DNA of 64,000 nucleotides from Neonectria sp. B-13. Lineage: Eukaryota > Ascomycota > Sordariomycetes > Hypocreales > Nectriaceae. Made by a program: the position numbers and the translations under genes. This document shows positions 11,792-21,819 of the stretch, piece after piece. Positions within the stretch are counted from its first letter, which is position 1. Every line of letters begins with the position of its first letter. The DNA lies in assembly GCA_002682825.1 (NCBI GenBank), contig NOKP01000005.1, positions 1,240,001 to 1,304,000 of the forward strand. Reading direction: 5' to 3'. The notes beneath the pieces were generated by a model. The model had not been told where the DNA came from. It was given only the letters and a program-made list of their open reading frames with translations, and did no database searches.

Positions 11792-11857
11792 CACCGCGAC
11801 GGAGTCTGGTTTGCTTACTTTTTGCCTTCAGCCTGGTCGCCATAGCTTTCCGCTCTC

Positions 11858-12978
11858 ATGTCCCATGTCAAACCAGGGCTTTCCTCCTACACAATAGCCA
11901 TCGCCAACATGGGCTATCAGCCAAAAGGATATCCGAGACTGGCGAATTTGATGGCAAGCGAAAAGGACGTTGCCATCTTTCGCCGTTTCGACAGCCTGAA
12001 TATCCTCAGCCTCCTTTCGCTTCAAGCAGAAATTGTCCAACTAGAAGTTGAACTGCGTATTGCCACCCGCGCAGACGATGACACAGTCGATAGCGCTTCC
12101 ACGACCCAAGATGGTCAAGCCGTCAGCCCGTCTCATTATGCCAGAAACTTCAGGCTGTCTCAAGACAGAAATAGCCATCAATTTCAGTTACTGGGGAAAA
12201 TACGGGGAAAGCTTAGAGAATACAGTACGTAATGACGCGATCCAAAAACCACTGCGTAATCTGGAGATTACAATCACTAAAAACACGCATTGCAACAACA
12301 GATGAGTTAGCTATACAAAGTCAGTGAATCAGCATACGACCGACTTCTCGTCTAAATTCAAGCAGTCTCGCAAATAAATCACCTAGGCCCTCCAATGGGC
12401 TCACAACTCGAAATCCTCAAAGACTGGCTCAGAGACCAAAACCTTGGTCACCCTTTTCTAGAAGAACACGAAATAAGAACCTGGAGCGATAGCGACAAGC
12501 GACAGTACATGTGCCTGCAACCAACAGCAGCGGAAGATGACTTGTTCAGTCGATTCGTTTCAAATATTCTTCTACGAGCCTATCATTATTTCATAGGAGA
12601 TCGACTCAACACCGGAGAGACCGTGGACGAAGTGTCCCATCATACTTCGTACAGCAGAAGCGTCATTAACAGAATTAGCAACTTTGGTACAACGATTCTC
12701 GCCTGTATTATGCCAGTGCTCACAATCTTCGTCCTAAACATTCTGTCATCTACCAATATTCGAATTCTTGTCACTCTAGCATTTACGGCTTTGTTCGCCA
12801 CCATGTTGGCTATCTTCAGCGATGCTAAGAGAGTTGAGATCTTTGCTGCGACTGCTACGTGAGTGGCGCCTCAATCCCATAATTTCTGTGTGAGAAGCTA
12901 ATCTGAGAGCTAACTGGGATGATTAGGTTTGCTGCTGTGGAGGTGGTATTTATTGGGAGTGCTATCGAGAAAAGATAG
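11858..12978 (+). CDS. DUF6594-type membrane protein
   Basis: Four exons, 11858-12224, 12302-12319 (18-nt microexon), 12366-12858 and 12927-12978, encode 309 aa. The start matches the DUF6594 signature: GYPRLANLMASEKDVAIFRRFDSLN, then LLSLQAEIVQLE. The phase-correct joins give REYNELAIQ, the expected continuation, followed by LKDWLRDQN. The C-terminus carries two or three hydrophobic segments (ILACIMPVLTIFVLNIL, ILVTLAFTALFATMLAIF and FAAVEVVFIGS), usual for this fungal family. Its biochemical role is unknown; it probably sits in an internal or plasma membrane. Intron 2 is only 46 nt with a GTCAGT donor. The gene is transcribed away from the retropepsin-like gene with about 455 bp between the two ATGs, so a shared promoter is possible. 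Confidence 0.82.
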
Positions 12979-15029
12979 TCGTGACGAGGATTTGAGTCAT
13001 CACAACAAGAGGGGAAATACGCATTGTGGGCTTATGCAGGTAGCTAGACAAAGACATGTCCTGACGTTGGATGCATCTCGCATATGATTTTGAGAGACAT
13101 CTCAAATTAATAAAATAAACAAGTGTCGACTTGCCTGGTAATAAACGTATCTGTAAAGATCTCTCGTCGAGTTTAATTGAACTGGTTTAGAATCTGGCTA
13201 TGGTGTTATCGCTTATCAAGAACTTTTTTATTTAAAACGGACTGCTTAGTGTCCCTCAGCTTCCTACAATTTCTTTAATTCATCTAATCAGCGAAGGTGA
13301 GCTTCTAGCCAATGGCGAAGTTGGCGATTTGCTCCTCTATGAGCAGATACACCTGCTAGAGCTGTGTCTATAATTCATGAATGCGGCAAGGAATGCGCCA
13401 GTTTCATTCTAGCTAGAGAACGAAACTAATTGTTAATTAATATTATCATTTCTAACTATGGAATCACCCCCAGGTATCTATAAAGCGCCCTGTCCTAATT
13501 AATGAACCCTAAATAGCATTATATAGAGGGGCTGATGCAGGAGCCAGACAATCAAAGTTTAGTAAAGCGGATTGTTAAAGTGATTATCGCTTTAAGTTTC
13601 ATATGTTAGAAATAGATAGTAGAGTAATAGAAAGCCTTATTATACTTGCAGTTAATGGACGGAGCTGTTTACTGCTACAACTATCTTTATTACATTCAGC
13701 TTTACAATAATGAGAATGGAACTGAAAGTGTAATTACAGTCTCCTTTCAGCCAACTCAATTTCACATTCTAGCCTATCTACTCTCTAGACAAGCTTTCAG
13801 TATTACACTATAGACCTAATCCTCTCCTTAATAGTTAATACCCTATAAATATCACTTATAGAAACAAGAATTAAGAGCATTTAGAGTTAAGTATAAAGAT
13901 CAATTTATATTAGGTTTAATACTTAAATTAACTAATATATATCTAAAGCTAAGATATTGTGTTGGGGCCAGCAGACATTGAGGTCCGGATAAGGTACAGG
14001 CGTTACAGTGCTTTTACTGGCTAGTGACCTCTTTCAACAATTGGTCCAAATTAGCTAGGATTAAAAGGGAGATGAAGACTGACAAAGTCTGTCAAGGAAG
14101 TAAGCAAGAACATCAGCATGAGCAATGAATTTGAGAGCTATGATTGTCCAATTTTTGGCCAGATTTGAATGATTCTATTGATCTTGAGACCCTTATTGTA
14201 GTGGTCTTGACAGTATTACGATTGCAGTCAATTTGACTGACTTTTCCCCTGCCTACCGGGAAGCCGAGAGGACAGATCGTGTCTCTTCCCCTGCTGCGAC
14301 CGCAGCAAAGCTGGTTGGGTGTCCACAGCTTCGTCAGCCGTTACAGAGTCACCCCCGCCAAACACAATATTAAAATCTATTTTACTATAAAATTAATATT
14401 AATTAAGACTAAAAGATAAGTAAACCTTATTATAAAGTATTTACTAAGTAATAATATTTAATCTTTATATCTTTTTAATAAGAATCTTTTAAAATAGTTT
14501 AATAATAAAAAATATTATTAAATTAAATAATATTAATATATTTAATCTTTTTATTCTTATTTATTATTTTAATAAACTTATTATTAGAAATTAAGCTATA
14601 TAAAATTAATAAGTATTCTATAAAAAAATACTTATATTATATATTATAATTTCTTTTTTTATATAATACTTTTAAACTAATTCTAAATATATTTATTAAA
14701 CTTATTATAAATATTATAAAATAAAATAAAATAAAACATTTAATATTATTAATTTATATTTTTTTATTTATCTTAAGAATATAAAAAATAATAACTTTAA
14801 GTTTATTTTTATTATTATTATTAATATTCTTTCTTATTCTATCTAAAGAATAATAATATACTTACTAATAATATTATTACTCTTAATAGAAGAATTAAAG
14901 CTAAGGTATACTATTCATTAAATTTAGTAAGAATATTAGCTTGATTGAGTCTACTTACTCAAGTAATTTGGGATTCTAAGTGCTATCAACTAGTAGCAAA
15001 GTATCAGTGGTCAAGTTCCAAATCAATAT
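12979..15029. other. Gene-free, AT-rich region
   Basis: About 2 kb with no supported gene. AT content rises from about 13,430, and the tract at 14,361-14,940 is extreme (listed separately). A short normal-composition island lies near 14,100-14,350. Confidence 0.6.
14361..14940. other. CpG-free AT-rich tract, RIP-like
   Basis: By eye, these 580 bases contain no CG dinucleotide and consist very largely of A and T with dense TA/AT steps. This composition is what repeat-induced point mutation leaves of a former transposon. The original element cannot be identified. Confidence 0.75.
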
Positions 15030-16420
15030 TTCTAGATGAGGGAGACACAGCGCATACCCCGAAGTAGCTTGCCGGAATATCCACCCACTCCTTACAGAGA
15101 TCAATGCCGCCCAAGCCAATGAGTGGGAATGGGGGACGGTAGGATACATCTAATGCCTCAAGGTCAGCTATACCAGCGGCGCACCTCCACAGGCAAGGAT
15201 TTCATCTCTTACCGAACCCTGTTGCACATACAATAGTATCGCAAACAACCTTATTACCGTCATCGCCGACAACTCCATCCTCGACCACCTTGGCCACACC
15301 GGAGAAATGCATTTCAACGTTGGGTTTTTGGATGCTGACGAGGATCTAGTCAGTCACCAAAACAAGGTATCCTCGCTTTTATGGTTGTCTACTCACGCAA
15401 GCATGTATGGATCTCCAGGGGCAATCCGACGGCAGCCCACACTGAAATTGGGAATGATTTTCTTGAAGATATCATCGTCTTTGATCCACTCGCGAGTTCG
15501 CTTGATCAATTGCTATAGCAGGGACGCGTCAGCTTGAACTTGGTGTCTAGACGGTTCGTAAAGATAGTAGCCGAGCATGGTTACGTTCTATCGCCTACCT
15601 CGCGAGCTTGATGATGAAGAGGGTTATGCTTGACCATAAGGTGATGCAGCTAGAATCGTGTCAACTTAATTTTCGTAAAACAGATTAGTGTAATAACTGG
15701 GGTTCCCAACCATCATGAGCTTGTTTTCATTGGCCTTGGAATGCTTAATCATTGCTTCGTGATCGTTCCGGAAGAGCGCTCTCTCCTCATCGGTATCTAC
15801 TTGGAACAGTTTGTCAGAAATATTTACTACACCCAGGCGAATACCGATGCCACTCGAATTGATCTGGAATGAACTGACATTTGTAGCCTTGGGGTCTAGT
15901 CTCTCCCTTAGTCTCATCAGGCTGAGCAAAAAACCAAGGAGGAGTGCGGACGAAAACGTCCAGCTTCTTCGCGTAGGGTTGCATGCCCGGCACCGCTTGA
16001 ACGCTGCTCGCCCCTGAGCCGATGACAACTATGTTCTCCTTTGCCCATTTGTCCTGGGTGTACTCATCCCATCTAGACGGAAGTTGTATTAGTCGAGGTC
16101 TGGCAGTTTTGGATGACAACTACAGTGTAGATAGGATCTTACTTTTTCTTGTCGGCTGAATGAATGACTCGACCCCGAAACATTTCCAAGCCAGGGATTT
16201 TAGGTAGCTCCCACCGATCCAGAATCCCAACGGCACCTAGAAGGAGATCGCAGTTGTCTGAGATTACCTTGTTGGTGCCAGACAATTTCTGCTCGATTTT
16301 CAGCTCCTATATGCCTCGCTTCTCGTCGAATCGAGCTTCGATAACCTTTGAGCTGAAGATCATGTACTTTCTCAGATCAAGCTTGTCGACGACTTTATTC
16401 AAGAAGTGTGTTGTTTAGAG
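15030..16420 (-). pseudogene. Baeyer-Villiger flavin monooxygenase, central and C-terminal part (broken)
   Basis: Minus-strand reading gives recognisable pieces in the correct order. First is LNKVVDKLDLRKYMIFSSKV, then LLLGAVGIL and IPGLEMFRGRVIHSA. An intron follows near 16,070-16,145, then the second Rossmann fingerprint VVIGSGASSVQAVPGMQPYA and the block VRTPPWFF. Farther on come VGCRRIAPGDPYML, CDTIVCATGFG and YRPPFPLIGLGGIDLC. These are characteristic of FAD/NADPH Baeyer-Villiger monooxygenases, which turn ketones into esters or lactones. It cannot be functional: there is a TAG where Trp is expected after the DEKRGI segment, frameshifts after EWHRYSPG and in the 15.5-15.65 kb part, and no FAD-binding N-terminus. 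That missing end resembles the fragment at 21,358-21,716 on the same strand. Confidence 0.85.
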
Positions 16421-16603
16421 TTGTAATTGGAGCCAAGAAAGAAGTGATGATGATGAGTTGGGTATTGAAGTTTGGTGCGGGGCTTGGATCTCTTTTGTAG
16501 ACATATGCTATCTTAGGAGCATGTTCAATGAAATGCTTCACTCAATGACGACGGCCGTCGGACCAGCACCGCTGCATGAGAATCCCACTAATAAAGCTTG
16601 TGA

Positions 16604-16811
16604 CGGAGGAAGCTTCTCCGAGCCTGAGACGGAGCTTGAGACGAAGTTGCGGAACGGAGTCTCGGAACCGAGATACCGACCAAATCCGTGTCAGTGTCAG
16701 TCCCACTACCCACATCAGATCTTATCCGTCCACACACAAACGCAGATCGTGCCAGAGATTTTCAGACCGCCGAGGTTCCACGGCCGGCGACTCCGAGACT
16801 CCGCGACTCCG
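16604..16811. promoter_or_regulatory. Cluster of CGGAG/CTCCG elements upstream of the Old Yellow Enzyme gene
   Basis: Seven CGGAG or CTCCG pentamers occur in 208 bp: CGGAG at 16604, 16630 and 16655; CTCCG at 16616, 16791, 16799 and 16807. The last three form a perfect 8-bp-period tandem array, GACTCCGN three times at 16789-16812. CGG triplets are the core target of Zn2Cys6 factors, and a Zn2Cys6 gene lies just downstream of the enzyme gene. Confidence 0.5.
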
Positions 16812-16913
16812 GTGTGCTCGATGTTCGACCATGTTCCCCAACTCCATCAATCGGATCCACTCACTTTATTTTGATGGTCCCGATCAGGCTATAACATAGC
16901 TACACCGCAAAGC

Positions 16914-16919
16914 TATAAA
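16914..16919 (+). promoter_or_regulatory. TATA box of the Old Yellow Enzyme gene
   Basis: TATAAA lies 177 bp before the ATG at 17091 and about 100 bp after the CTCCG tandem array. Confidence 0.45.
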
Positions 16920-17090
16920 GGATCTTGACTCCTTCGACATTTTAGAATTGGACCATCCAGAAAAACAAACACCATCGAAGCAATCAATTTGAAGTGACAC
17001 ATCCACCTATACACACCCACCTACACTTCGACTTCAACATACACTTGCCAGTCTCTTATCGTATCCCGCAACACACAATCAACCAGCAAA

Positions 17091-18296
17091 ATGGGCTCCA
17101 TCACCCCCCAATCCGAGTCCAGGCTCTTCAAGCCCTTGAAGATAGGCAATGCCACTCTCCAACATCGCATCGTCTTCCCTCCTATGACCCGCAACCGCAA
17201 CGATAACGACCACACGCCCGTACCCCTCATGGAAAAGTACTACGCCGACCGCGCCTCCACGCCCGGCACATTAATCATCTCTGAGGCCACTTCTATTTCT
17301 CACGCCGAAGAGGGACAGCGAAACATCCCTGGTTTTGTCAGCAACCGCCAGGTTGCAGCTTGGAGCAAAATTATCGAAGGCGTCCATGCCAAGGGCTCTT
17401 TTTACTTCCAGCAGATCTGGGGTGTTGGGCGATCTTCTACACCTGATTATATCGCTGAGCGTGGTTTCCCATACCGATCTAGCAGTGATGTGCCCATGGA
17501 GGGTTGCAATGTTGCACCTAGAGCTATGACAGAGGAGGAGATCCTTCAGACCATCCAGGACTTTGTTGATACTGCCAAGAGGGTTGTTGCCGCTGGTGGA
17601 GATGGTGTTGAGATTCATGCCGGTTATGGCTATCTCCTCCATCAGTTCCTCTCTGATGCTGTCAATAAGCGCACTGATAAGTGGGGTGGTTCCATTGAGA
17701 ACCAATCACGACTTACGCTTGAGGTCGTTAAGGCCATTGTTGCAGCCATTGGCGCCGAGAAAGTGGCGATTCGCCTATCTCCTTATGTTGGATTCCAAGA
17801 AGCCATTGAGTCCAACATCTACGAGTTGTACATGTACCTCGTTGGAGAGCTCAAGAAGATGAACGTGAAATTCGCATACCTCTCTCTCATCGAGGCGACA
17901 GGTGATCCCGCTGTTATTGTTCTCGGTGCTGAGGCACCCAACAAGGGCAAGCCCTTGGATTTTATTCTCGATGCCTGGGACAACCTGTCGCCCGTTATCG
18001 TTGCAGGAGGCTACGAGCCCGAGACTGCGGGCTTGGCGTTGGATGACCACTACAAGAAGTGGGATGTGCTCATCGCATTTGGCCGACACTTCCTGGCCAA
18101 CCCTGACTTGGTCTTCAGAGTCAAGAATGGCATTGAGTTGAACAAGTACAACAGGGCGACTTTTTACCTCAACCCCACTGGGGGAGTATTAGTTCGTACG
18201 GAAAATAGGGAAAACGAAGAGGAAGTATTGACCATGTCAGATGTAGGCTATAACGACTACCCATTTAGTGAGGAGTTCTTAAAGGCGCAGGCATGA
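17091..18296 (+). CDS. Old Yellow Enzyme family NADH:flavin oxidoreductase (ene-reductase)
   Basis: A single exon encodes 401 aa, full length for the family, with an AAA-ATG start context. FMN-barrel motifs run in order: LFKPLKIGN, FPPMTRNR, the Q-I-W flavin contact (Gln108-Trp110), GVEIHAGYGYLLHQFLSDAVNKRTD, YGGS-like WGGSIENQSR, and GRHFLANPDL near the end. Such enzymes reduce activated C=C bonds of enones with NAD(P)H in the cytosol. An oddity is the substrate-anchoring pair, normally His-x-x-Asn or His-x-x-His; here it is His176 and Tyr179. The proton-donor Tyr181 is kept. It is followed 361 bp later (362 bp to the preferred ATG) by a co-oriented Zn2Cys6 regulator. The two together lie between the halves of a broken monooxygenase, pointing to a former metabolic cluster. 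Confidence 0.94.
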   Translation: MGSITPQSESRLFKPLKIGNATLQHRIVFPPMTRNRNDNDHTPVPLMEKYYADRASTPGTLIISEATSISHAEEGQRNIPGFVSNRQVAAWSKIIEGVHAKGSFYFQQIWGVGRSSTPDYIAERGFPYRSSSDVPMEGCNVAPRAMTEEEILQTIQDFVDTAKRVVAAGGDGVEIHAGYGYLLHQFLSDAVNKRTDKWGGSIENQSRLTLEVVKAIVAAIGAEKVAIRLSPYVGFQEAIESNIYELYMYLVGELKKMNVKFAYLSLIEATGDPAVIVLGAEAPNKGKPLDFILDAWDNLSPVIVAGGYEPETAGLALDDHYKKWDVLIAFGRHFLANPDLVFRVKNGIELNKYNRATFYLNPTGGVLVRTENRENEEEVLTMSDVGYNDYPFSEEFLKAQA

Positions 18297-18543
18297 GTCA
18301 GATTGGCTGGAGTTTGAGATAGTGTTGGATTGTAACCCTGTATTATGAAACCTCTGATAGATTGATATCCTGACCTTAGTCAGAAGGGGGGTCTGATAAC
18401 CCCTCTTCCGGCCGGTCTAGAGGACAGGCAGAAGCAAGGATCAATATCAACATCATTAATTGGAACACTATTGCGTCGATCAATTTGACCATAACGGATC
18501 CAACATTCTGTCATCATAGATGACTAATGAGGAGATTCTCGGC

Positions 18544-18559
18544 AACTCCGTAACTCCGT
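18544..18559 (+). promoter_or_regulatory. Tandem AACTCCGT elements near the Zn2Cys6 gene start
   Basis: Two perfect copies of AACTCCGT sit head to tail with the same 8-bp period and CTCCG core as the array upstream of the neighbouring enzyme gene. They fall about 100 bp before the preferred ATG at 18658, consistent with autoregulation. Confidence 0.45.
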
Positions 18560-18657
18560 CCGACACACCGCTTTATCCCCCGGTTTTGCTTCTCCCTCTT
18601 CTAATTCTCCGGCCGAAGCTCCGGAAACGCACCGAATTGTACGGAACAGACGGCGTC

Positions 18658-20931
18658 ATGACGACGGCTAATGTACAGCAGCCTCTGCCCGCGGGCAACG
18701 TGGACGAGATCCAAACTTCACTCAGAAGGCCGCGCAAACAAGTCTCGCGTGCCTGCGATTGGTGTCGAGCGAGGAAGATCCGATGCGACAACGCGCAGCC
18801 GTGCAAAGCGTGTCGCCAGCGGAATGAGCAGTGTACGCACCAGGGGATTGACGATGAGCCGAGGACGTTGTCACAGGCGCTGAGGTATGAAGTCTACACG
18901 ATAACCGATGATGTAGTCTAAGGGCCTTTCAGGGAGGTTGAGAGATTGAAGCAGCGCGTGAGAGAGCTCGAAGCGAATCAACTCTGCACTACCAACCGAG
19001 CCTCCATTCCCACGCCCAAGCACACGTCCAACTTCTCCAGTCCAGGATTCGATGGCCAAGTCTTCTCGCAAAGTGTCGCGTCGCATATCCCATCGCCGCC
19101 GAGATTCTCATCCATCTCAAAGCCGCAGTGGAAGGGCATCTACGTCGACACGGCGCGATCGAACCAGCCCTCATACTACGGCCCCGCCTCATCGTTCTAC
19201 TTTGTCAGTCGCATTGGAGGGTATCTGGGCAAGGCTCTACAGCAACCATTTGCAGACCAGTCGATGCAGCTCCGGGCGCCCAGTAAAAATGTTCACATTG
19301 ATGCGGCTACGAGAGATGACGTGGAAGATCCGGCCGCAGCCGCCAACGAACGCGCGAGATTTATGACGCGGCCGCAGGAAGAGTCTCTCGTCAGGTTATT
19401 CTGGGAGGGCTACCACTGCATTTTACCCATCATCGACGAAGTTGAGTTCCGGAAGCACTATGCCTCACTCTGGGAACCCTCCCGGTCATGCCGAAAACAG
19501 TGTCCTCTCGTCGATATCATCCTCGCTCTGTGCCTGCAGTACGGCTATGCCTACATCCCGCACGCAACTACCAATCCGTCAGGTGGCGAGGCATTGCTTG
19601 AAGATGCCACTATCGCAGGACGGTGGTACTATCGCCGCTCACAATCCCTGCTCATGGCTGACCTTGAGAGCCCTTCCACAGCCACGGTGCAAAGCTACCT
19701 CTTCGCCAGCGTCTATCTCTGCTGCGCATCGTTCCCGAATAGGAGCCACATCACCGCCGCCCAGGCGATTCGCACCGCCCAAGTCCTGGGTCTGCATCTC
19801 GAGCCTCCAGCGGACATGGCCAGCGGCGAGAAAGAACTGCGCAAGCGTATCTGGTGGATGCTTTGGACACTCGATGTCAAGATCTCCTCTAAGCTGGGCC
19901 GTCCGTTCCTGATCGATGGGTCTCAAGTAACGGTGACGATGCTTTCCGACGACATAGCAACTGCATCGTATAACGGCGCAACTCTTGGATCGTACGGGCC
20001 CAACGTTACTTGGCTGAGCTACGCAATCCACTACCAGCAGCTATTCCTCACCATGGTCAATATATACGACGCGCTATGGACCCGGTTCGGAGAAGTCATC
20101 AGCCAGGTTGGCCTCTCGTGCCTGTACACAGATCCCGATGCAGTAGAAGTGTGCGCCAAGCTCCTCGCTACTAGAATCCCTGCCATGAAGGCCTGGGTCG
20201 ACACGGTCCCTGTCGAACTCAAGATGCAGCGCCGCCGTGGTGGAGAGCCCTATTCTACTGGCTGCTTGGCCGTCGAGATCGAAGCACTCGCGCCGACCTG
20301 GCTTCAGCGGCAGCGCGTGTGTCTCGAACTCGAATACCACAACCTTCTCGTCAACCTCACTCGCCCCTTCATCACCTTCTACTCACACCCGGGCACCTAC
20401 ACCCCCGTTGCCGAGCACCACGTCACCACTTGCGTCGACCACGCCGTCTCCTTCACACTGATAATGCACCAAGTCGTCACTGAATCAGAATTGATGAGCG
20501 GCTGGTCCGAGTACTTCGGCTTGCAGTGGAACGCAGCCATCACCCTCGTCGGCTTCGTCCTTGCGTATCCCATCCATCCAGCGACCCTCAAAGCCCGCCA
20601 GGCCCTGGACAAGGCGGTTGCCGTCTTTGACATCTTCGGCACCAACTTTGCAGTGAGTGCTGACGCGGCTGCGATTACGAGGGATTTGATGGCCAAGGCG
20701 GATATTCTCGCTGGGCGTCTGAGTGGTGGCATCACATCTACCACCGGAGGGAATGATGTGGCACAGGCTACAACCGTTTTGGACAGTATCAATGGCACCG
20801 GTGATGGGCTCGCATGGCTCGACCCAAGTCAACAAGATGGTTTCGGCCAGTTTATGGATTGGGCTCTGTCGGTGGATTCATTCAACAGTTTCGAGCGGTT
20901 TTTTAACCCTAGTAATCCAGCGAACTTATAG
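18658..20931 (+). CDS. Zn2Cys6 transcription factor with fungal_trans domain
   Basis: Exons 18658-18884 and 18933-20931 join across a 48-nt intron to give 741 aa. An in-frame ATG at 18520 would add 46 residues, but that stretch is Pro/Leu-rich, unlike protein, and covers CTCCG promoter-like repeats, so I prefer 18658. The binuclear cluster CDWCRARKIRCDNAQPCKAC...C has exact C-x2-C-x6-C-x5-C-x2-C-x6-C spacing, preceded by basic RRPRKQ. The intron falls just after it, and VERLKQRVRELEAN supplies a short dimerising coiled coil. Residues about 210-450 carry the fungal-specific factor domain (FWEGYHCILPIIDEVEFRKHY, RIWWMLWTLD). It is a nuclear regulator, likely of the adjacent ene-reductase and possibly itself. 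Its protein sequence is intact, unlike several neighbours. Confidence 0.93.
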
Positions 20932-20940
20932 TTGGTTCTT

Positions 20941-21357
20941 TAGTAAATATTATAGTTTCTTTGTTAAGCTTTTTAGGTCTTTAAAATAAATATATAGTTA
21001 TAAGATTAAAGAGTTAATAAAGTACTATATTACTTATATTACTAAAGTTAAGCTCTTTTCTACCTTTAAAGAAGTTTTTATATATTAATATTAGCCTTAG
21101 GGTTAAGTAATACTTTATTTTAAAAAGGGTCTTTAGATATTTTTATTAAATAGATCTTTGAATTTTACTAACAATAGTATTTTTCTTGTACTTATAGCTC
21201 TTAAGATTAAAAGGCTATTAATTAAAAGATAGAAAGTTAAAAAGAGTAAGACTAAAGACTTCTATAAGGCTTAATAAATATTAATTCAATAAGGTAATTA
21301 GTAGAGTATTTAAAAAGGTTTAGTAGATATTAATTCAATTAGGTAATTAATAGAATA
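20941..21357. other. CpG-free AT-rich tract with tandem repeats, RIP-like
   Basis: Starting ten bases after the transcription factor stop codon and ending at the monooxygenase fragment, about 415 bases contain no CG dinucleotide. Two imperfect copies of a TATTAATTCAAT(A/T)AGGTAATTA unit lie at about 21279 and 21329. It is probably a RIP-mutated repeat at one end of the inserted segment. Confidence 0.7.
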
Positions 21358-21716
21358 CTCCACGTTGGATGTATGCTTCTCGATGTTGTACGCTAGCATG
21401 ATGCCAGATAGGCCCGCCCCAACGGTAATGATCTTCAGCTTCCTGTTCTCAGGTTGACCAATAGAAACGAGGTCTTCGAGTCATTGTGGAAGGCCTCGTT
21501 GAGCTTCTCGGTGTACAGGTTTCCTGGTCGTGTGGTGGCCTTGGGGTCCGAACAGAATTCAAGGCCTGGGATAAGGAAAGGCGAAGCAGCCAGTTCAAAC
21601 TTGTCGACACTGCTCATGATTGCTGAGAAAACTTCGTTGCTGGAGGTTGTTGAAGCGATCAGAATAATGAATAATGCGCGATGGTCCAGGTCTTCAAAGT
21701 TGGAGAACTTGGTCAA
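21358..21716 (-). pseudogene. Baeyer-Villiger monooxygenase, N-terminal FAD-binding fragment
   Basis: The minus strand reads RKLKIITVGAGLSGIMLAYN followed by IEKHTSNVEYS. This carries the GxGxxG FAD fingerprint seen at the start of fungal Baeyer-Villiger monooxygenases. A preceding helix-rich leader (SVDKFELAASPF, GNLYTEKLNEAFHNDSK) is in another frame, so a frameshift separates them near 21,450. The sequence stops at 21,358, where an AT-rich CpG-free tract begins. It has no downstream partner here; the domain that should follow is found 4.9 kb away at 15,030-16,420 on the same strand, minus roughly 50-60 residues. Confidence 0.75.
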
Positions 21717-21801
21717 ACTATGAACTTAGTAGAACACACGTCAAAGAGAGCCGCTTAACTAGTTCTGAACTAATCAATCCCAAGAACATAATTTAAACCA
21801 C

Positions 21802-21819
21802 CCGGTCCGTCCGGTCCGC
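21802..21819. promoter_or_regulatory. Tandem CCGGTCCG(T/C) elements
   Basis: Two head-to-tail 9-bp units (CCGGTCCGT, CCGGTCCGC) lie in the spacer between the monooxygenase fragment and the hydrolase gene, about 460 bp before its ATG. They contain CGG half-sites. Confidence 0.3.

Noticed and set aside
18520..18657. N-terminal extension of the Zn2Cys6 factor from an upstream ATG
   Set aside because: Composition is unlike protein and the segment contains the CTCCG tandem repeats, so it is better read as leader or promoter; not excluded.
21254..21360. Repeated AT-rich units as a CRISPR-like or telomeric array
   Set aside because: Only two imperfect copies inside a CpG-free tract; fits a RIP-mutated repeat, and CRISPR arrays are not expected in a fungal nuclear genome.
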